A stretch of 64,000 nucleotides of DNA from Rhizobium sophorae. GTDB lineage: Bacteria; Pseudomonadota; Alphaproteobacteria; Rhizobiales; Rhizobiaceae. The translations under genes and the position numbers were made by a program. Positions 16,455-24,880 of this stretch are shown in pieces. The stretch lies in contig NZ_JABFCN010000048.1 of NCBI RefSeq assembly GCF_013087515.1, positions 186,001 to 250,000 on the forward strand. Direction: 5' to 3'. Below the pieces are notes generated by a model. The model had not been told where the DNA came from, searched no databases, and was given only the letters and a program-made list of their open reading frames with translations. The first letter of the stretch is position 1. Every line of letters starts with the position of its first letter.

Positions 16455-18062
16455 TCACCCCAAATTCAGCTCCTGGAAGAAATCATTGCCCTTGTCGTCA
16501 ATGACGATGAAGGCCGGGAAGTCTTCGACTTCGATCTTCCAGACCGCTTCCATGCCGAGTTCGGGATATTCGAAGACTTCGACCTTGCGGATACAGTCCT
16601 GGGCAAGACGGGCGGCGGGGCCGCCTATCGAGCCTAGATAGAAGCCGCCGTGTTTCTTGCAGGCTTCGCGCACGGCGCGCGAACGATTGCCCTTGGCGAG
16701 CATCACCATCGAGCCGCCGAAGGACTGGAACTGGTCGACGTAACTGTCCATGCGGCCTGCCGTGGTCGGGCCGAAGGAGCCGGAGGCGTAGCCGACCGGC
16801 GTCTTGGCGGGGCCGGCATAATAGACCGGGTGGTTTTTCAGGTAATCGGGCATGCCTTCGCCTTTTTCCAGCCGTTCGCGGATCTTGGCATGGGCGAGGT
16901 CGCGGGCGACGATGATGGTGCCGGTCAAGGACAGGCGTGTCTTGACGGGATGCCGGGAGAGTTCGGCGAGCACCTCGGCCATCGGCCGGTTGAGATCAAT
17001 GCGCACCATTGATTCCGACAGTTTCGCCTCGTCGATCTCGGGCATGTATTTCGAAGGATCGGTTTCGAGCTGCTCGACGAAGATGCCGTCGCGGGTGATG
17101 CGGCCCTTGGCCTGACGGTCGGCGGAACAGGAGACGCCGAGGCCGATCGGCAGCGAGGCGCCGTGGCGGGGCAGGCGGATGACACGCACGTCATGACAGA
17201 AATACTTGCCGCCGAACTGGGCGCCGACGCCCATCTGCTGGGTCACCTTTTGAATTTCCTTCTCCATCTCGACGTCGCGAAAGGCGTGGCCGCTCTCGGA
17301 ACCTTCGGTCGGCAGCTCGTCGAGATAGCGGGTGGAGGCGAGCTTGACGGTCTTCAGGTTCATTTCGGCCGAGGTGCCGCCGATGACGATCGCCAGATGG
17401 TAGGGAGGACAGGCTGCCGTCCCTAACGTCAGGATCTTCTCCTTAAGGAAGTCGATCATCCGGTCATGGGTCAAGAGCGAGGGCGTGCCCTGGTAGAGAA
17501 AGGTTTTGTTGGCCGAGCCGCCGCCCTTGGCGACGAAGAGGAATTCGTAGGCGTCGGTGCCTTCCTCGTAGATGTCGATCTGGGCCGGCAGGTTGTTCCT
17601 GGTATTCTTCTCCTCGAACATTTTGACCGGCGCGAGCTGCGAGTAACGCAGGTTCTTCTTCTCATAGGCGTCCATGACGCCGCGGGCGAGCGCCGCCGTA
17701 TCCTCGCCCTCGGTCCAGACCCTGCGGCCTTTCTTGCCCATGATGATCGCCGTGCCGGTGTCCTGGCACATGGGCAGCACGCCGCCGGCGGCGATATTGG
17801 CGTTCTTCAAGAGGTCGTAGGCAACGAAACGGTCATTGTCGGTCGCTTCTGGATCGTCGAGGATCGAGGCGAGCTGTTTCAGGTGGCCGGGGCGCAGCAG
17901 GTGGTTGATGTCGGCAAAGGCGGTTTCGGCCAGCAGGCGGATGCCTTCCGGCTCGACGGTCAGGATCTCCTGGCCCTTGAACGTGTCGACCGAGACGTGG
18001 TCGCCGCTGAGCTTGCGATAGGGGGTGGTATCCTTGCCGAGAGGGAAGAGATCGTCAGCCAT
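16455..18062 (-). CDS. fumA: Fumarate hydratase, class I (Fe-S)
   Basis: Oxygen-sensitive [4Fe-4S] fumarase of the TCA cycle, fumarate + water to L-malate (535 aa, typical of the FumA type). The first cluster cysteine is in GGVLPMCQDTGTA (about residue 98). The two other candidates are in KYFCHDVRVI and GLGVSCSADRQAKGRI in the middle. The C-terminal beta domain begins near FGPTTAGRMDSYVDQF. The start ATG at 18062 has an AAGGTCAC site upstream. The class II enzyme FumC is encoded 1.9 kb away, giving the cell a stable backup under iron or oxidative stress. Confidence 0.95.
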   Translation of the reverse strand: MADDLFPLGKDTTPYRKLSGDHVSVDTFKGQEILTVEPEGIRLLAETAFADINHLLRPGHLKQLASILDDPEATDNDRFVAYDLLKNANIAAGGVLPMCQDTGTAIIMGKKGRRVWTEGEDTAALARGVMDAYEKKNLRYSQLAPVKMFEEKNTRNNLPAQIDIYEEGTDAYEFLFVAKGGGSANKTFLYQGTPSLLTHDRMIDFLKEKILTLGTAACPPYHLAIVIGGTSAEMNLKTVKLASTRYLDELPTEGSESGHAFRDVEMEKEIQKVTQQMGVGAQFGGKYFCHDVRVIRLPRHGASLPIGLGVSCSADRQAKGRITRDGIFVEQLETDPSKYMPEIDEAKLSESMVRIDLNRPMAEVLAELSRHPVKTRLSLTGTIIVARDLAHAKIRERLEKGEGMPDYLKNHPVYYAGPAKTPVGYASGSFGPTTAGRMDSYVDQFQSFGGSMVMLAKGNRSRAVREACKKHGGFYLGSIGGPAARLAQDCIRKVEVFEYPELGMEAVWKIEVEDFPAFIVIDDKGNDFFQELNLG

Positions 18063-18293
18063 CGAAGTGACCTTTCTGGTAGGGCGTCGCTAGATTGGAA
18101 CCGGTCTAAATCCGCCGCGGGGCAAAAGCAATCAGGATGCGCCGGAGTCCGGCCGGTTAAGCCAGGGTCGCGCGCGCTGCACCACGCGCAGCGGATGAGG
18201 CTAGCGTAATCGCCTCGACAAAGACGACTCGAAGTTGCCTACGGTTCGAAGCCAGTCCATATTCCCAGCCGCGTTAACTTGCTGGAGCTTCCG

Positions 18294-19121
18294 ATGACGA
18301 ATGCAAAGCCAACTGCTAACGACGACCTCTTCATTTTCTTCGAGCATGACTGGATCCGAGGGGATCTGCTCCCCAATGACAGCGATCCCGAGGGATCGAC
18401 CATTTATCTTCGCTTTTTCGACGGCGTGCGCGTTGACGCGAAACAGGGGCTTGCACAGGAAACGGTCATACGAGGGGACTATGGAACCTTCACCGTGAGC
18501 CCCGACGGTCATTTCACCTACGAGCTGGATTACACGCTCGACATCGTGAAAAACTTGCGGGCGCACGAACAACTGATCGAAGAGATCCGCTACAAGATCT
18601 CCGATGGCGCAGGCGGCACGGATGTTGCGGTTCTGACGCTGGCGATCGATGGCGTCAATGAAGAGGACAAGTATCACGAGGTCCTGGATTTCGACGACCT
18701 GGGCGTTACATCCAGAGCAGATGACTTCGTTCTCCCCGATTACCGGGGCTTCGCCCTGTCCGTGAACGAAAGTCAAGAGCTCACGCTTCTGAACGGTATC
18801 GTTTATGATACCATTCCAGGCGTCGACGCCATCACCGAAGATGGTTTCAGCGATACCGTCCTATCTCCGGGTTCCGCGTCGGTAAGCTTGAAAATGCTCG
18901 ACGGCGGGGAGTTCACCTTTCAGAGCGTTTCGATTGCCGAATTGTCGGCATCGCCGTTTCACCTGACGCTGACTGCGCTGAACGACGGCCAGGTCGTCTA
19001 TCAGCAGGAGCTTGAGGTCACCGGCCCCAATCTCGAGGTCAATCTCGAAGACATCGAAGAAATCCGTTTCGACTTCATGGGCAATTCGGTGGTGATGGAT
19101 AATTTTTCGCTGTTGGTTTGA
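18294..19121 (+). CDS. VCBS/cadherin-like repeat protein, probably surface or secreted
   Basis: 275-residue acidic protein. Residues about 5-125 form an Ig-like VCBS/cadherin-type module (PTANDDLF, GDLLPNDSDPEGST, DYGTFTVSPDGHFTYELDYT, IRYKISDGAGGTDVAVLTLAIDGVN). Residues about 130-275 resemble the jelly-roll module beginning FDDLG and ending VVMDNFSLLV found in secreted calcium-rich proteins. There is no Sec signal peptide; such proteins often leave by type I secretion, but no exporter is adjacent. The start at 18294 is preferred because GGAG lies 6 bases before it; the frame opens a little upstream. Function unknown. Confidence 0.7.
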   Translation: MTNAKPTANDDLFIFFEHDWIRGDLLPNDSDPEGSTIYLRFFDGVRVDAKQGLAQETVIRGDYGTFTVSPDGHFTYELDYTLDIVKNLRAHEQLIEEIRYKISDGAGGTDVAVLTLAIDGVNEEDKYHEVLDFDDLGVTSRADDFVLPDYRGFALSVNESQELTLLNGIVYDTIPGVDAITEDGFSDTVLSPGSASVSLKMLDGGEFTFQSVSIAELSASPFHLTLTALNDGQVVYQQELEVTGPNLEVNLEDIEEIRFDFMGNSVVMDNFSLLV

Positions 19122-19155
19122 CGTCGGATGTCCACACCTGCGGAGGGGTTGCCAC

Positions 19156-19872
19156 ATGGGAAGCAGATATTCTATCACGGCGCGGCCTGAACCGGTTAGC
19201 TTCGATCCGGATCGAACGGCCGTCATGGTCATCGACATGCAGCACGATTTTGGCAGCCGCGGCGGCATGTTCCATCTTGCCGGCCTCGACATTTCGCCGA
19301 TCGAGCGCCTCGTCCAGCCGATCTCGCTGGTGCTTGACGCTGCGCGCAAAGCCGGCCTGCTCATCGTCTACACCAGGCAAGAGCACAATTCCGACCTCTC
19401 TGATGCCGGAAACGATGATGCTCCGCACAGGATCAAACACAGGCGCATGAATATCGGGCGCACTGTCACGGCCCCTGACGGTAGCGCAAGCATGGTTCTG
19501 GTGCGCGATACCTGGAATACGGCGATCGTTCCGGCACTCGCGCCTCAGCCAGGCGACGTGGTGATTTCCAAGCATCGATACAGTGCGTTCTTCGAAACGC
19601 CACTCGACGCCATCCTGCGCGCCAGGCGGATCGGCACGCTGATCTTCGTCGGCGCGACAACCAGCATATGCGTCGAGTCGACTGTACGTGATGCAACATT
19701 CCGCGATTACCGCCCCATCGTGCTTCGCGACTGCACGGCGGAACTAATTGCCGCGGATGCTCCACGCAGCAACCATGAAGCGTCACTGCTCGCCATCGAG
19801 CGTCTATTCGGCTGGACGGCCGAGTCAAAGGACGTGATTGAGGCGCTGCTTGCGGTGTCGGCTGCAGCGTAA
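19156..19872 (+). CDS. Isochorismatase-family cysteine hydrolase
   Basis: Cytosolic hydrolase (238 aa) of the isochorismatase-like fold that includes nicotinamidases, biuret hydrolase and the RutB peroxyureidoacrylate amidohydrolase. The catalytic triad is visible: Asp27 in VMVIDMQHDF, a Lys in VISKHRYSAFF, and Cys172 in GATTSICVESTVRDA. The pattern of a cis-peptide GATTSICVES before the Cys is closest to the amidohydrolase branch (RutB, biuret and ureidoacrylate type), not to true isochorismatase. It starts 34 bases after the VCBS-like gene. Substrate not determined. Confidence 0.85.
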   Translation: MGSRYSITARPEPVSFDPDRTAVMVIDMQHDFGSRGGMFHLAGLDISPIERLVQPISLVLDAARKAGLLIVYTRQEHNSDLSDAGNDDAPHRIKHRRMNIGRTVTAPDGSASMVLVRDTWNTAIVPALAPQPGDVVISKHRYSAFFETPLDAILRARRIGTLIFVGATTSICVESTVRDATFRDYRPIVLRDCTAELIAADAPRSNHEASLLAIERLFGWTAESKDVIEALLAVSAAA

Positions 19873-19902
19873 GCCTTCTCCCCTTGGCAGAGGGGAAAAG
19901 GC
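19873..19902. terminator. Hairpin directly after the isochorismatase-like gene
   Basis: Arms GCCTTCTCCCC and GGGGAAAAGGC with one mismatch, beginning right after the stop codon. The sequence resembles a degraded copy of the CTTCTCCCC repeat at 8800 and 23856, so repeat and terminator roles may coincide. No long T-run follows. Confidence 0.45.
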
Positions 19903-19933
19903 ACCGGCATCTAGGGCGTGTCCCCCGACCTTG

Positions 19934-21325
19934 TTATTTCGGCCCGATCATCGTTTCCGGGCGCACGATCGCGTCATACTCTTCCGACGTCACCAGACCG
20001 CTTGCAAGCGCCTCTTCCTTCAGCGTCGTGCCGTTCTTGTGCGCTGTTTTGGCGATCTTGGCGGCTGCGTCGTAGCCGATCTTCGGGGCAAGTGCAGTGA
20101 CCAGCATCAGCGAGCGTTCGAGGCCCGCCTTAATATTGTCCTCGCGCGCCTCGATGCCGACGACGCAATTGTCGGTGAAGGAGACGGCGGCGTCGGCGAG
20201 CAGCTGCACCGACTGCAGGAAGTTATAGGCCATCATCGGATTATAGACGTTGAGTTCGAAATGGCCCTGGCTGTCTGCGAAGGTCAGAGCCGCGTTGTTG
20301 CCGAAGATATGGATGCAGACCTGCGTCAGCGCCTCGCACTGGGTCGGATTGACCTTGCCGGGCATGATCGAGGAGCCAGGCTCGTTTTCCGGCAGCGCCA
20401 GCTCGCCGAGGCCGGCGCGCGGGCCGGAACCGAGCAGGCGGATGTCGTTGGCGATCTTGAAGAGGGCGGCGGCTGCCGCGTTGATGGCGCCGTGGGAAAA
20501 GACCATGCTGTCATGCGAGGCGAGCGCCTCGAACTTGTTCGGCGCAGTGACGAAAGGCATGCCTGTGATGGCGGCGATCTCTTCGGCGACCTTTTCGGCA
20601 AAGCCCACCGGCGCGTTGAGGCCGGTGCCGACGGCAGTACCGCCCTGGGCGAGCTCGCAAAGGCCGGGCAGGGTCATCTCGATGCGCTTGATGGCGGAGC
20701 CGACCTGGGCGGCGTAACCCGAAAATTCCTGGCCGAGTGTCAGCGGCGTCGCATCCTGGGTGTGGGTGCGGCCGATCTTGATGATGTGGCTGAATTCGGT
20801 GACCTTCATGTCGAGGGCGGCATGCAAGTGCTTCAGGGCCGGCAGCAGGTGATGGGCGATCTGCTCGGCGCAGGCGATGTGCATGGCCGTCGGATAGGTG
20901 TCGTTCGACGACTGGCTCATGTTGACGTGATCGTTCGGATGCACCGGCTTCTTGGAACCCATGACACCGCCGAGCATTTCTATCGCACGATTGGAGATCA
21001 CCTCGTTGGCATTCATATTGGACTGCGTGCCTGAACCGGTCTGCCAGACGACCAGCGGAAAGTGGTCGTTCAGCTTGCCGTCGATCACTTCCTGGGCGGC
21101 GTCGACGATCGCTTTGCCGAGGGCAGGATCGAGCTGGTCGAGCGACATGTTGGCGCGGGCGGCGGCCTGCTTGACGATTCCGAGCGCGCGCACGATCGAC
21201 AGCGGCTGCTTTTCCCAGCCGATCTTGAAATTGCCGAGCGAACGCTCGGCCTGGGCGCCCCAATATCGGTCGGCGGCGACCTCGATCGGGCCAAAAGTAT
21301 CGGTTTCGGTGCGGGTTGCGGTCAT
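19934..21325 (-). CDS. fumC: Fumarate hydratase, class II
   Basis: Stable, iron-independent fumarase (463 aa; E. coli FumC has 467). The superfamily signature GSSIMPGKVNPTQCE is at about residue 318, with the catalytic Ser region within it; GRTHTQDATPLTLGQE lies near residue 184 and TGSGTQSNMNANEV near 96. The frame runs up to 21442, but the ATG at 21325 begins the conserved TRTETDTFGPIEV. The gene is tail-to-tail with the isochorismatase-like gene. It functions as a tetramer in the TCA cycle, parallel to the class I enzyme at 16455-18062. Confidence 0.95.
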   Translation of the reverse strand: MTATRTETDTFGPIEVAADRYWGAQAERSLGNFKIGWEKQPLSIVRALGIVKQAAARANMSLDQLDPALGKAIVDAAQEVIDGKLNDHFPLVVWQTGSGTQSNMNANEVISNRAIEMLGGVMGSKKPVHPNDHVNMSQSSNDTYPTAMHIACAEQIAHHLLPALKHLHAALDMKVTEFSHIIKIGRTHTQDATPLTLGQEFSGYAAQVGSAIKRIEMTLPGLCELAQGGTAVGTGLNAPVGFAEKVAEEIAAITGMPFVTAPNKFEALASHDSMVFSHGAINAAAAALFKIANDIRLLGSGPRAGLGELALPENEPGSSIMPGKVNPTQCEALTQVCIHIFGNNAALTFADSQGHFELNVYNPMMAYNFLQSVQLLADAAVSFTDNCVVGIEAREDNIKAGLERSLMLVTALAPKIGYDAAAKIAKTAHKNGTTLKEEALASGLVTSEEYDAIVRPETMIGPK

Positions 21326-21727
21326 CAGCCTTGCCTTCCCTTTACATGCTGTTTTCGGACATTTTCGAAGATGAGGTCTTATAGGTTGGAAAGCTTGATA
21401 AGAAAACCGGACGCCGTGCGAAATATTGAAAGCGGAACTCATGTTTGCCCTGGCCTGGCGGCGTGCTTTTTAGGCCACTTTGGATATTTTATGCGCCGAG
21501 GCGTTTTCGCCGCACTGGTCTGCCGGCAAAAATTCGGTAAAAAATTAACTAATAATTTCATAATTTTGTGTGAACTGCTGCACGGCGCCGTGCAGGATCT
21601 CCGTCACACAAAATTGAGTCCGCCGGCGCTGGCGGCGCAGGCCGGTTTCTGATCAATGAGGCCCTACGCTGCTTGAGTTTCGCGGGATTTGAGCTGAGAA
21701 CAGCATGACACCGGGACTGGAATATAT
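21326..21727. other. Intergenic region between fumC and the L,D-transpeptidase gene
   Basis: About 400 bases without a gene. It holds the fumC promoter side, an AT-rich stretch at 21535-21570, and a nested inverted repeat at 21562-21615 described separately. It ends with the transpeptidase ribosome region. Confidence 0.6.
21562..21615. promoter_or_regulatory. Nested inverted repeat upstream of L,D-transpeptidase
   Basis: Outer arms AATTTTGTGTGA (21562-21573) and TCACACAAAATT (21604-21615) match perfectly over 12 bases. Inside lies an uninterrupted 18-base palindrome, CTGCACGGCGCCGTGCAG (21578-21595). The structure ends 112 bases before the gene start. It could be paired operators or a stacked RNA hairpin; no known element was recognised. 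Confidence 0.55.
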
Positions 21728-23641
21728 ATGACCTTCGTTTTTAAAAGCGCGGCATCCGCGTTGGCAATTTCCTGCGGCGTGGCAGTGATGAGCGCCGCTC
21801 CCGCGCATGCTTACACACTGATGGATATGCTGCGCGGCGATAGGCAGCGGACCCAAAGCACTATCTTCATGGACCAGATGCCGCCCGGCCGCGTAGGCCA
21901 GCGAGGCGGCGTTGGCGGATCGCTTGGCGGGCTCGACCCGGAAGCGCCGCTGCCGAAGGTGAGCGGTCCGCGTTATTACACCTATAAAACTGAGACGCTG
22001 CAGTTCGTCGACACCGGCAGGTTCGCCGATCCCGTCGTCACCGGCGCAGTCGCCGATGTCTCGGGCAGCGGCGATGCCGCCGCCGAACCCGCCGTGCAGC
22101 GTCGTTTCCTGGCACAAGCCAAGGTGAGGGCCAATGCCGACGTCGCAAAGGCGCTCGAAGCCTATTACGGCGACAGCCGCAATCCGCTCGTCTGGGTCGA
22201 GGGCAACCAGATCAACGACCGCGCTAAGTCGGCGATGCTGGCACTTGCCGATGCGGCCCTCGTTGGCCTCGACCCGGCGGATTACGCCGTCCAGACGCCA
22301 GATATCGACCCGGCCAATCCCGATCCCGCCTTCCGCGACCGGGCGCTGACACAGTTCGAGCTCGATCTCTCCGCCAAGGTGCTCGCCTTCGTGCAGGACA
22401 CGGTGCGCGGCCGCATCGATCCGAACAAGATCTCCGGCTATCACGACTTCCAGCGCAAGGTGGTCAATCTGGCCCCGGTGCTGAAGCTTGCCCGCCTGAG
22501 CCCAGATGTCGGCGCCTACCTCGCCAGCCGCTCGCCTGATAGTCCGCAATTCCAGGCGCTGAAGGCGGAGCTTGCCAAGCTTCGCGCCGCCGACGGCGGC
22601 AATGAGGAGCGAATCGTCGTTTCGCTCGACAGGCTGCTGAGGCCCGGCGACAGCTCGCCGGAGATCGCCAATATCGTCAAGGCGATCGGGAAGCACGGTT
22701 CCGAAACGCTGAGGACCGATCATGCGGCAACGCTTGCTGCTTACGCCGGCAGCATCGACTATTCGCCCGACATCGTTTCGCTGGTCGAGGATTTCCAGAA
22801 AGAGCGTGGGCTGAAGCCCGATGGCGTCATCGGCCAGGCGACAGTGCGTGCCATGACCGGCGGCGATACAAATGCCTCGAAGATCGACAAGCTCGTCGTC
22901 GCCATGGAACAGGCGCGCTGGCTGCCGGAGGATCTCGGTTCCCGCTACGTCATGATCAACCAGCCGGCCTACATGGTCTACTACCACAATGACGGCAAGG
23001 AACAGCTGTCGATGCGCGTGGTGGTCGGCGGCAAGAACAACCAGACCTATTTCTTCGACGACGAAATCGAGACGGTCGAGTTCAACCCTTTCTGGGGCGT
23101 ACCGCAGTCGATCATCATCAACGAGATGCTGCCGAAGCTGCGCTCGGATCCGAACTATCTCGACCAACTCGGTTATGAGGTCGAGGTGAACGGCCACGCC
23201 GTCGCCTCGTCGAGTGTCGACTGGTACGGCTCGACCAATAATGTTTCGGTGCGCCAGCCGCCAAGCAGCGACAATGCGCTCGGCGAACTGAAGATCCTGT
23301 TCCCGAACAGCCACGCGATCTACATGCACGACACTCCGTCGAAGAGCTTCTTCAAGCGCGACATGCGGGCGTTGAGCCACGGTTGCGTACGCCTTGCCGA
23401 TCCGCGGGCGATGGCGGCCGCCGTGCTCGGTACGACGGTCGACGACATCGCCAAGCAGATCGCCAGTGGGCAGAACCATGCGGTCCGCGTGCCGCAGAAG
23501 ATCCCGGTCTACGTCTCCTACTTCACCGCCTGGCCGAACAAGGACGGCGTGGTGGAATATTTCGACGACGTCTACGGCCGCGACGCTTATGTCGACAAGG
23601 CTTTCGAAGCGACGACTAAGGCGCGTGGGGCGCAGATCTGA
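21728..23641 (+). CDS. L,D-transpeptidase (YcbB/LdtD type)
   Basis: Periplasmic peptidoglycan cross-linking enzyme forming 3-3 links (637 aa). Order: signal peptide (residues 1-28, cleavage after AHA); a low-complexity linker; an N-terminal scaffold domain with the family YYGDSRNPLVWVEGNQINDRA segment in two parts (about 147-168); a peptidoglycan-binding domain (VEDFQKERGLKPDGVIGQAT, about 353-372); and the YkuD catalytic domain with HDTPSKSFF and active-site Cys553 in SHGCVRLADP. 3-3 cross-links are common in Rhizobiales walls. It is monocistronic, with its own terminator at 23666-23696 and an unusual nested inverted repeat upstream. Confidence 0.93.
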   Translation: MTFVFKSAASALAISCGVAVMSAAPAHAYTLMDMLRGDRQRTQSTIFMDQMPPGRVGQRGGVGGSLGGLDPEAPLPKVSGPRYYTYKTETLQFVDTGRFADPVVTGAVADVSGSGDAAAEPAVQRRFLAQAKVRANADVAKALEAYYGDSRNPLVWVEGNQINDRAKSAMLALADAALVGLDPADYAVQTPDIDPANPDPAFRDRALTQFELDLSAKVLAFVQDTVRGRIDPNKISGYHDFQRKVVNLAPVLKLARLSPDVGAYLASRSPDSPQFQALKAELAKLRAADGGNEERIVVSLDRLLRPGDSSPEIANIVKAIGKHGSETLRTDHAATLAAYAGSIDYSPDIVSLVEDFQKERGLKPDGVIGQATVRAMTGGDTNASKIDKLVVAMEQARWLPEDLGSRYVMINQPAYMVYYHNDGKEQLSMRVVVGGKNNQTYFFDDEIETVEFNPFWGVPQSIIINEMLPKLRSDPNYLDQLGYEVEVNGHAVASSSVDWYGSTNNVSVRQPPSSDNALGELKILFPNSHAIYMHDTPSKSFFKRDMRALSHGCVRLADPRAMAAAVLGTTVDDIAKQIASGQNHAVRVPQKIPVYVSYFTAWPNKDGVVEYFDDVYGRDAYVDKAFEATTKARGAQI

Positions 23642-23665
23642 TATCGGATTTGATTGTTATGCGAA

Positions 23666-23696
23666 CGGGCGGTCTTCGGGCCGCCCGGTTTGTTTT
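23666..23696 (+). terminator. Intrinsic terminator of the L,D-transpeptidase gene
   Basis: Stem CGGGCGG (23666-23672) / CCGCCCG (23681-23687) with an 8-base loop, then a T-rich tail GTTTGTTTT. It starts 25 bases after the stop codon. Confidence 0.75.
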
Positions 23697-23725
23697 GGGG
23701 TGTCTGTGTGCAAGAAATAAGAGGA

Positions 23726-23895
23726 GAGGGCGCGCCGTATGGCCCCCTCATCCGCCTGCCGGCACCCTCTCCGCTGGGTAGAAGGGACGTTGCGGCGACG
23801 CCTCGCTCTTGATCAAAGCGGTTCATGCGGTTGCAGCCGTGCCGCTGGCTCCCCTCTTCTCCCCAGCGGGGAGAAGGTGGCCCGAAGGGTCGGTT
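23726..23895. repeat. RIME-like repeats, copies 2 and 3
   Basis: Two related mosaic elements in tandem. The one at 23856-23876 has arms CTTCTCCCC and GGGGAGAAG around AGC, the same as 8800-8820. The one at about 23735-23795 is a degenerate copy in which CCCTCTCCGCTGGGTAGAAGGG gives an imperfect stem (arms CCCTCT / AGAAGGG). They fill the gap between the transpeptidase terminator and the convergent gph gene. Confidence 0.6.
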
Positions 23896-23938
23896 GAGGG
23901 GGCCGCGGTCGCAAATACATCGGCCTGGTCGCTAAGCC

Positions 23939-24655
23939 TCAAACAGCAACCTTCGCAGCGTACTCTCGCAACAGCCTCTCCACCAGCTCCGGCGTCAACT
24001 CATCGAAATGGGTGATGATAACATCCGGATCGAGGCTCGAAACCGGCACGTCGGAATAGCCGAAAGGCACGGCGATCGACGGTACGCCGGCGTTTCTCGC
24101 AACGGCGATGTCATTGACACTGTCGCCGATCATCACGGTGCGGGTGATGTTGCCGCCGGCGCGTTCGATGGTGCCGGTGAGGTGGCGGGCGTCGGGCTTG
24201 CGATATTCGAAGCTGTCGCCGCCGGTGATGGCGTCGAAATATCGGGTAAGCTCGAGCTTGCCGAGCAGGCCGAGCGCCAGGCTCTCCATCTTGTTGGTGC
24301 AGACGGCGAGGCGGTAGCCCTGAGATTTCAGCCGGTCCATCGCGGCAACAAGGCCCGGATAGGGTTCGGTCCGGCCGGGCATGTTGCCGGCATAATGGGC
24401 GACGAAACGCTCGACCAGCGGCGGCAAGGCGTCGCTTTCAAGCGGATGGCCGCGCAGCCGACAGGCGCGCTCGATCATGACGCGCGCGCCCTGGCCGACG
24501 AGATGAGTGAGGTCGTCGTAGCTGACCGGTTCGAGGTCAAGGGCCGCGATCGTATGGTTCAGGCTCTCGATCAGATCCACATGGGTATCGAGAAGGGTGC
24601 CGTCGAGATCGAAGACTACGAGCGCCGGGCGAGCGAAAACAGAGGTCAAGGGCAT
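23939..24655 (-). CDS. gph: Phosphoglycolate phosphatase (HAD family)
   Basis: HAD hydrolase removing phosphate from 2-phosphoglycolate, a by-product of DNA repair and of oxygenase chemistry (238 aa, usual size). Motif I FDLDGTLLDT has both Asp at about residues 15 and 17. Motif II is VCTNK (about 117-121), the Lys is in FEYRKPDARHL, and motif IV is MIGDSVNDIAVARNAG. The cap between motifs I and II is helical, with the VGQGARVMIERA segment typical of Gph. Divergent from rpiA across a region with three direct repeats. Confidence 0.88.
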   Translation of the reverse strand: MPLTSVFARPALVVFDLDGTLLDTHVDLIESLNHTIAALDLEPVSYDDLTHLVGQGARVMIERACRLRGHPLESDALPPLVERFVAHYAGNMPGRTEPYPGLVAAMDRLKSQGYRLAVCTNKMESLALGLLGKLELTRYFDAITGGDSFEYRKPDARHLTGTIERAGGNITRTVMIGDSVNDIAVARNAGVPSIAVPFGYSDVPVSSLDPDVIITHFDELTPELVERLLREYAAKVAV

Positions 24656-24663
24656 GTCTCTTT

Positions 24664-24722
24664 GAGCGATGGTCGTCTTGAGGAGCGATGGATCGTCTTA
24701 GGGAACGATGGATCGTCCCTGA
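24664..24722. repeat. Three imperfect 20-base direct repeats between gph and rpiA
   Basis: Units at 24664-24682, 24683-24702 and 24703-24722 share the core GCGATGGATCGTCTT with small changes, each containing CGAT-GG-ATCG or a variant of it. They begin 9 bases before the gph start on its upstream side. They may be binding sites; none is a known motif. Confidence 0.6.
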
Positions 24723-24880
24723 GGTAGGCGATCGTGCGGCGGAAAGCAACGTCCGGCGATGGTCGGGAAGGCTGCAGGCCTCTGTTTCGGCTTTTCATTT
24801 TCCGTGATGATTTTGACTTTCGTTTGCCAGGCGAGCCGTGTAAACAGCACATCCAACGCAATATCAGGAGCTGGCGGCGC

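Noticed and set aside
21653..23479. Minus-strand frame of 608 codons opposite the L,D-transpeptidase
   Set aside because: Shadow of a gene with signal peptide and catalytic motif.
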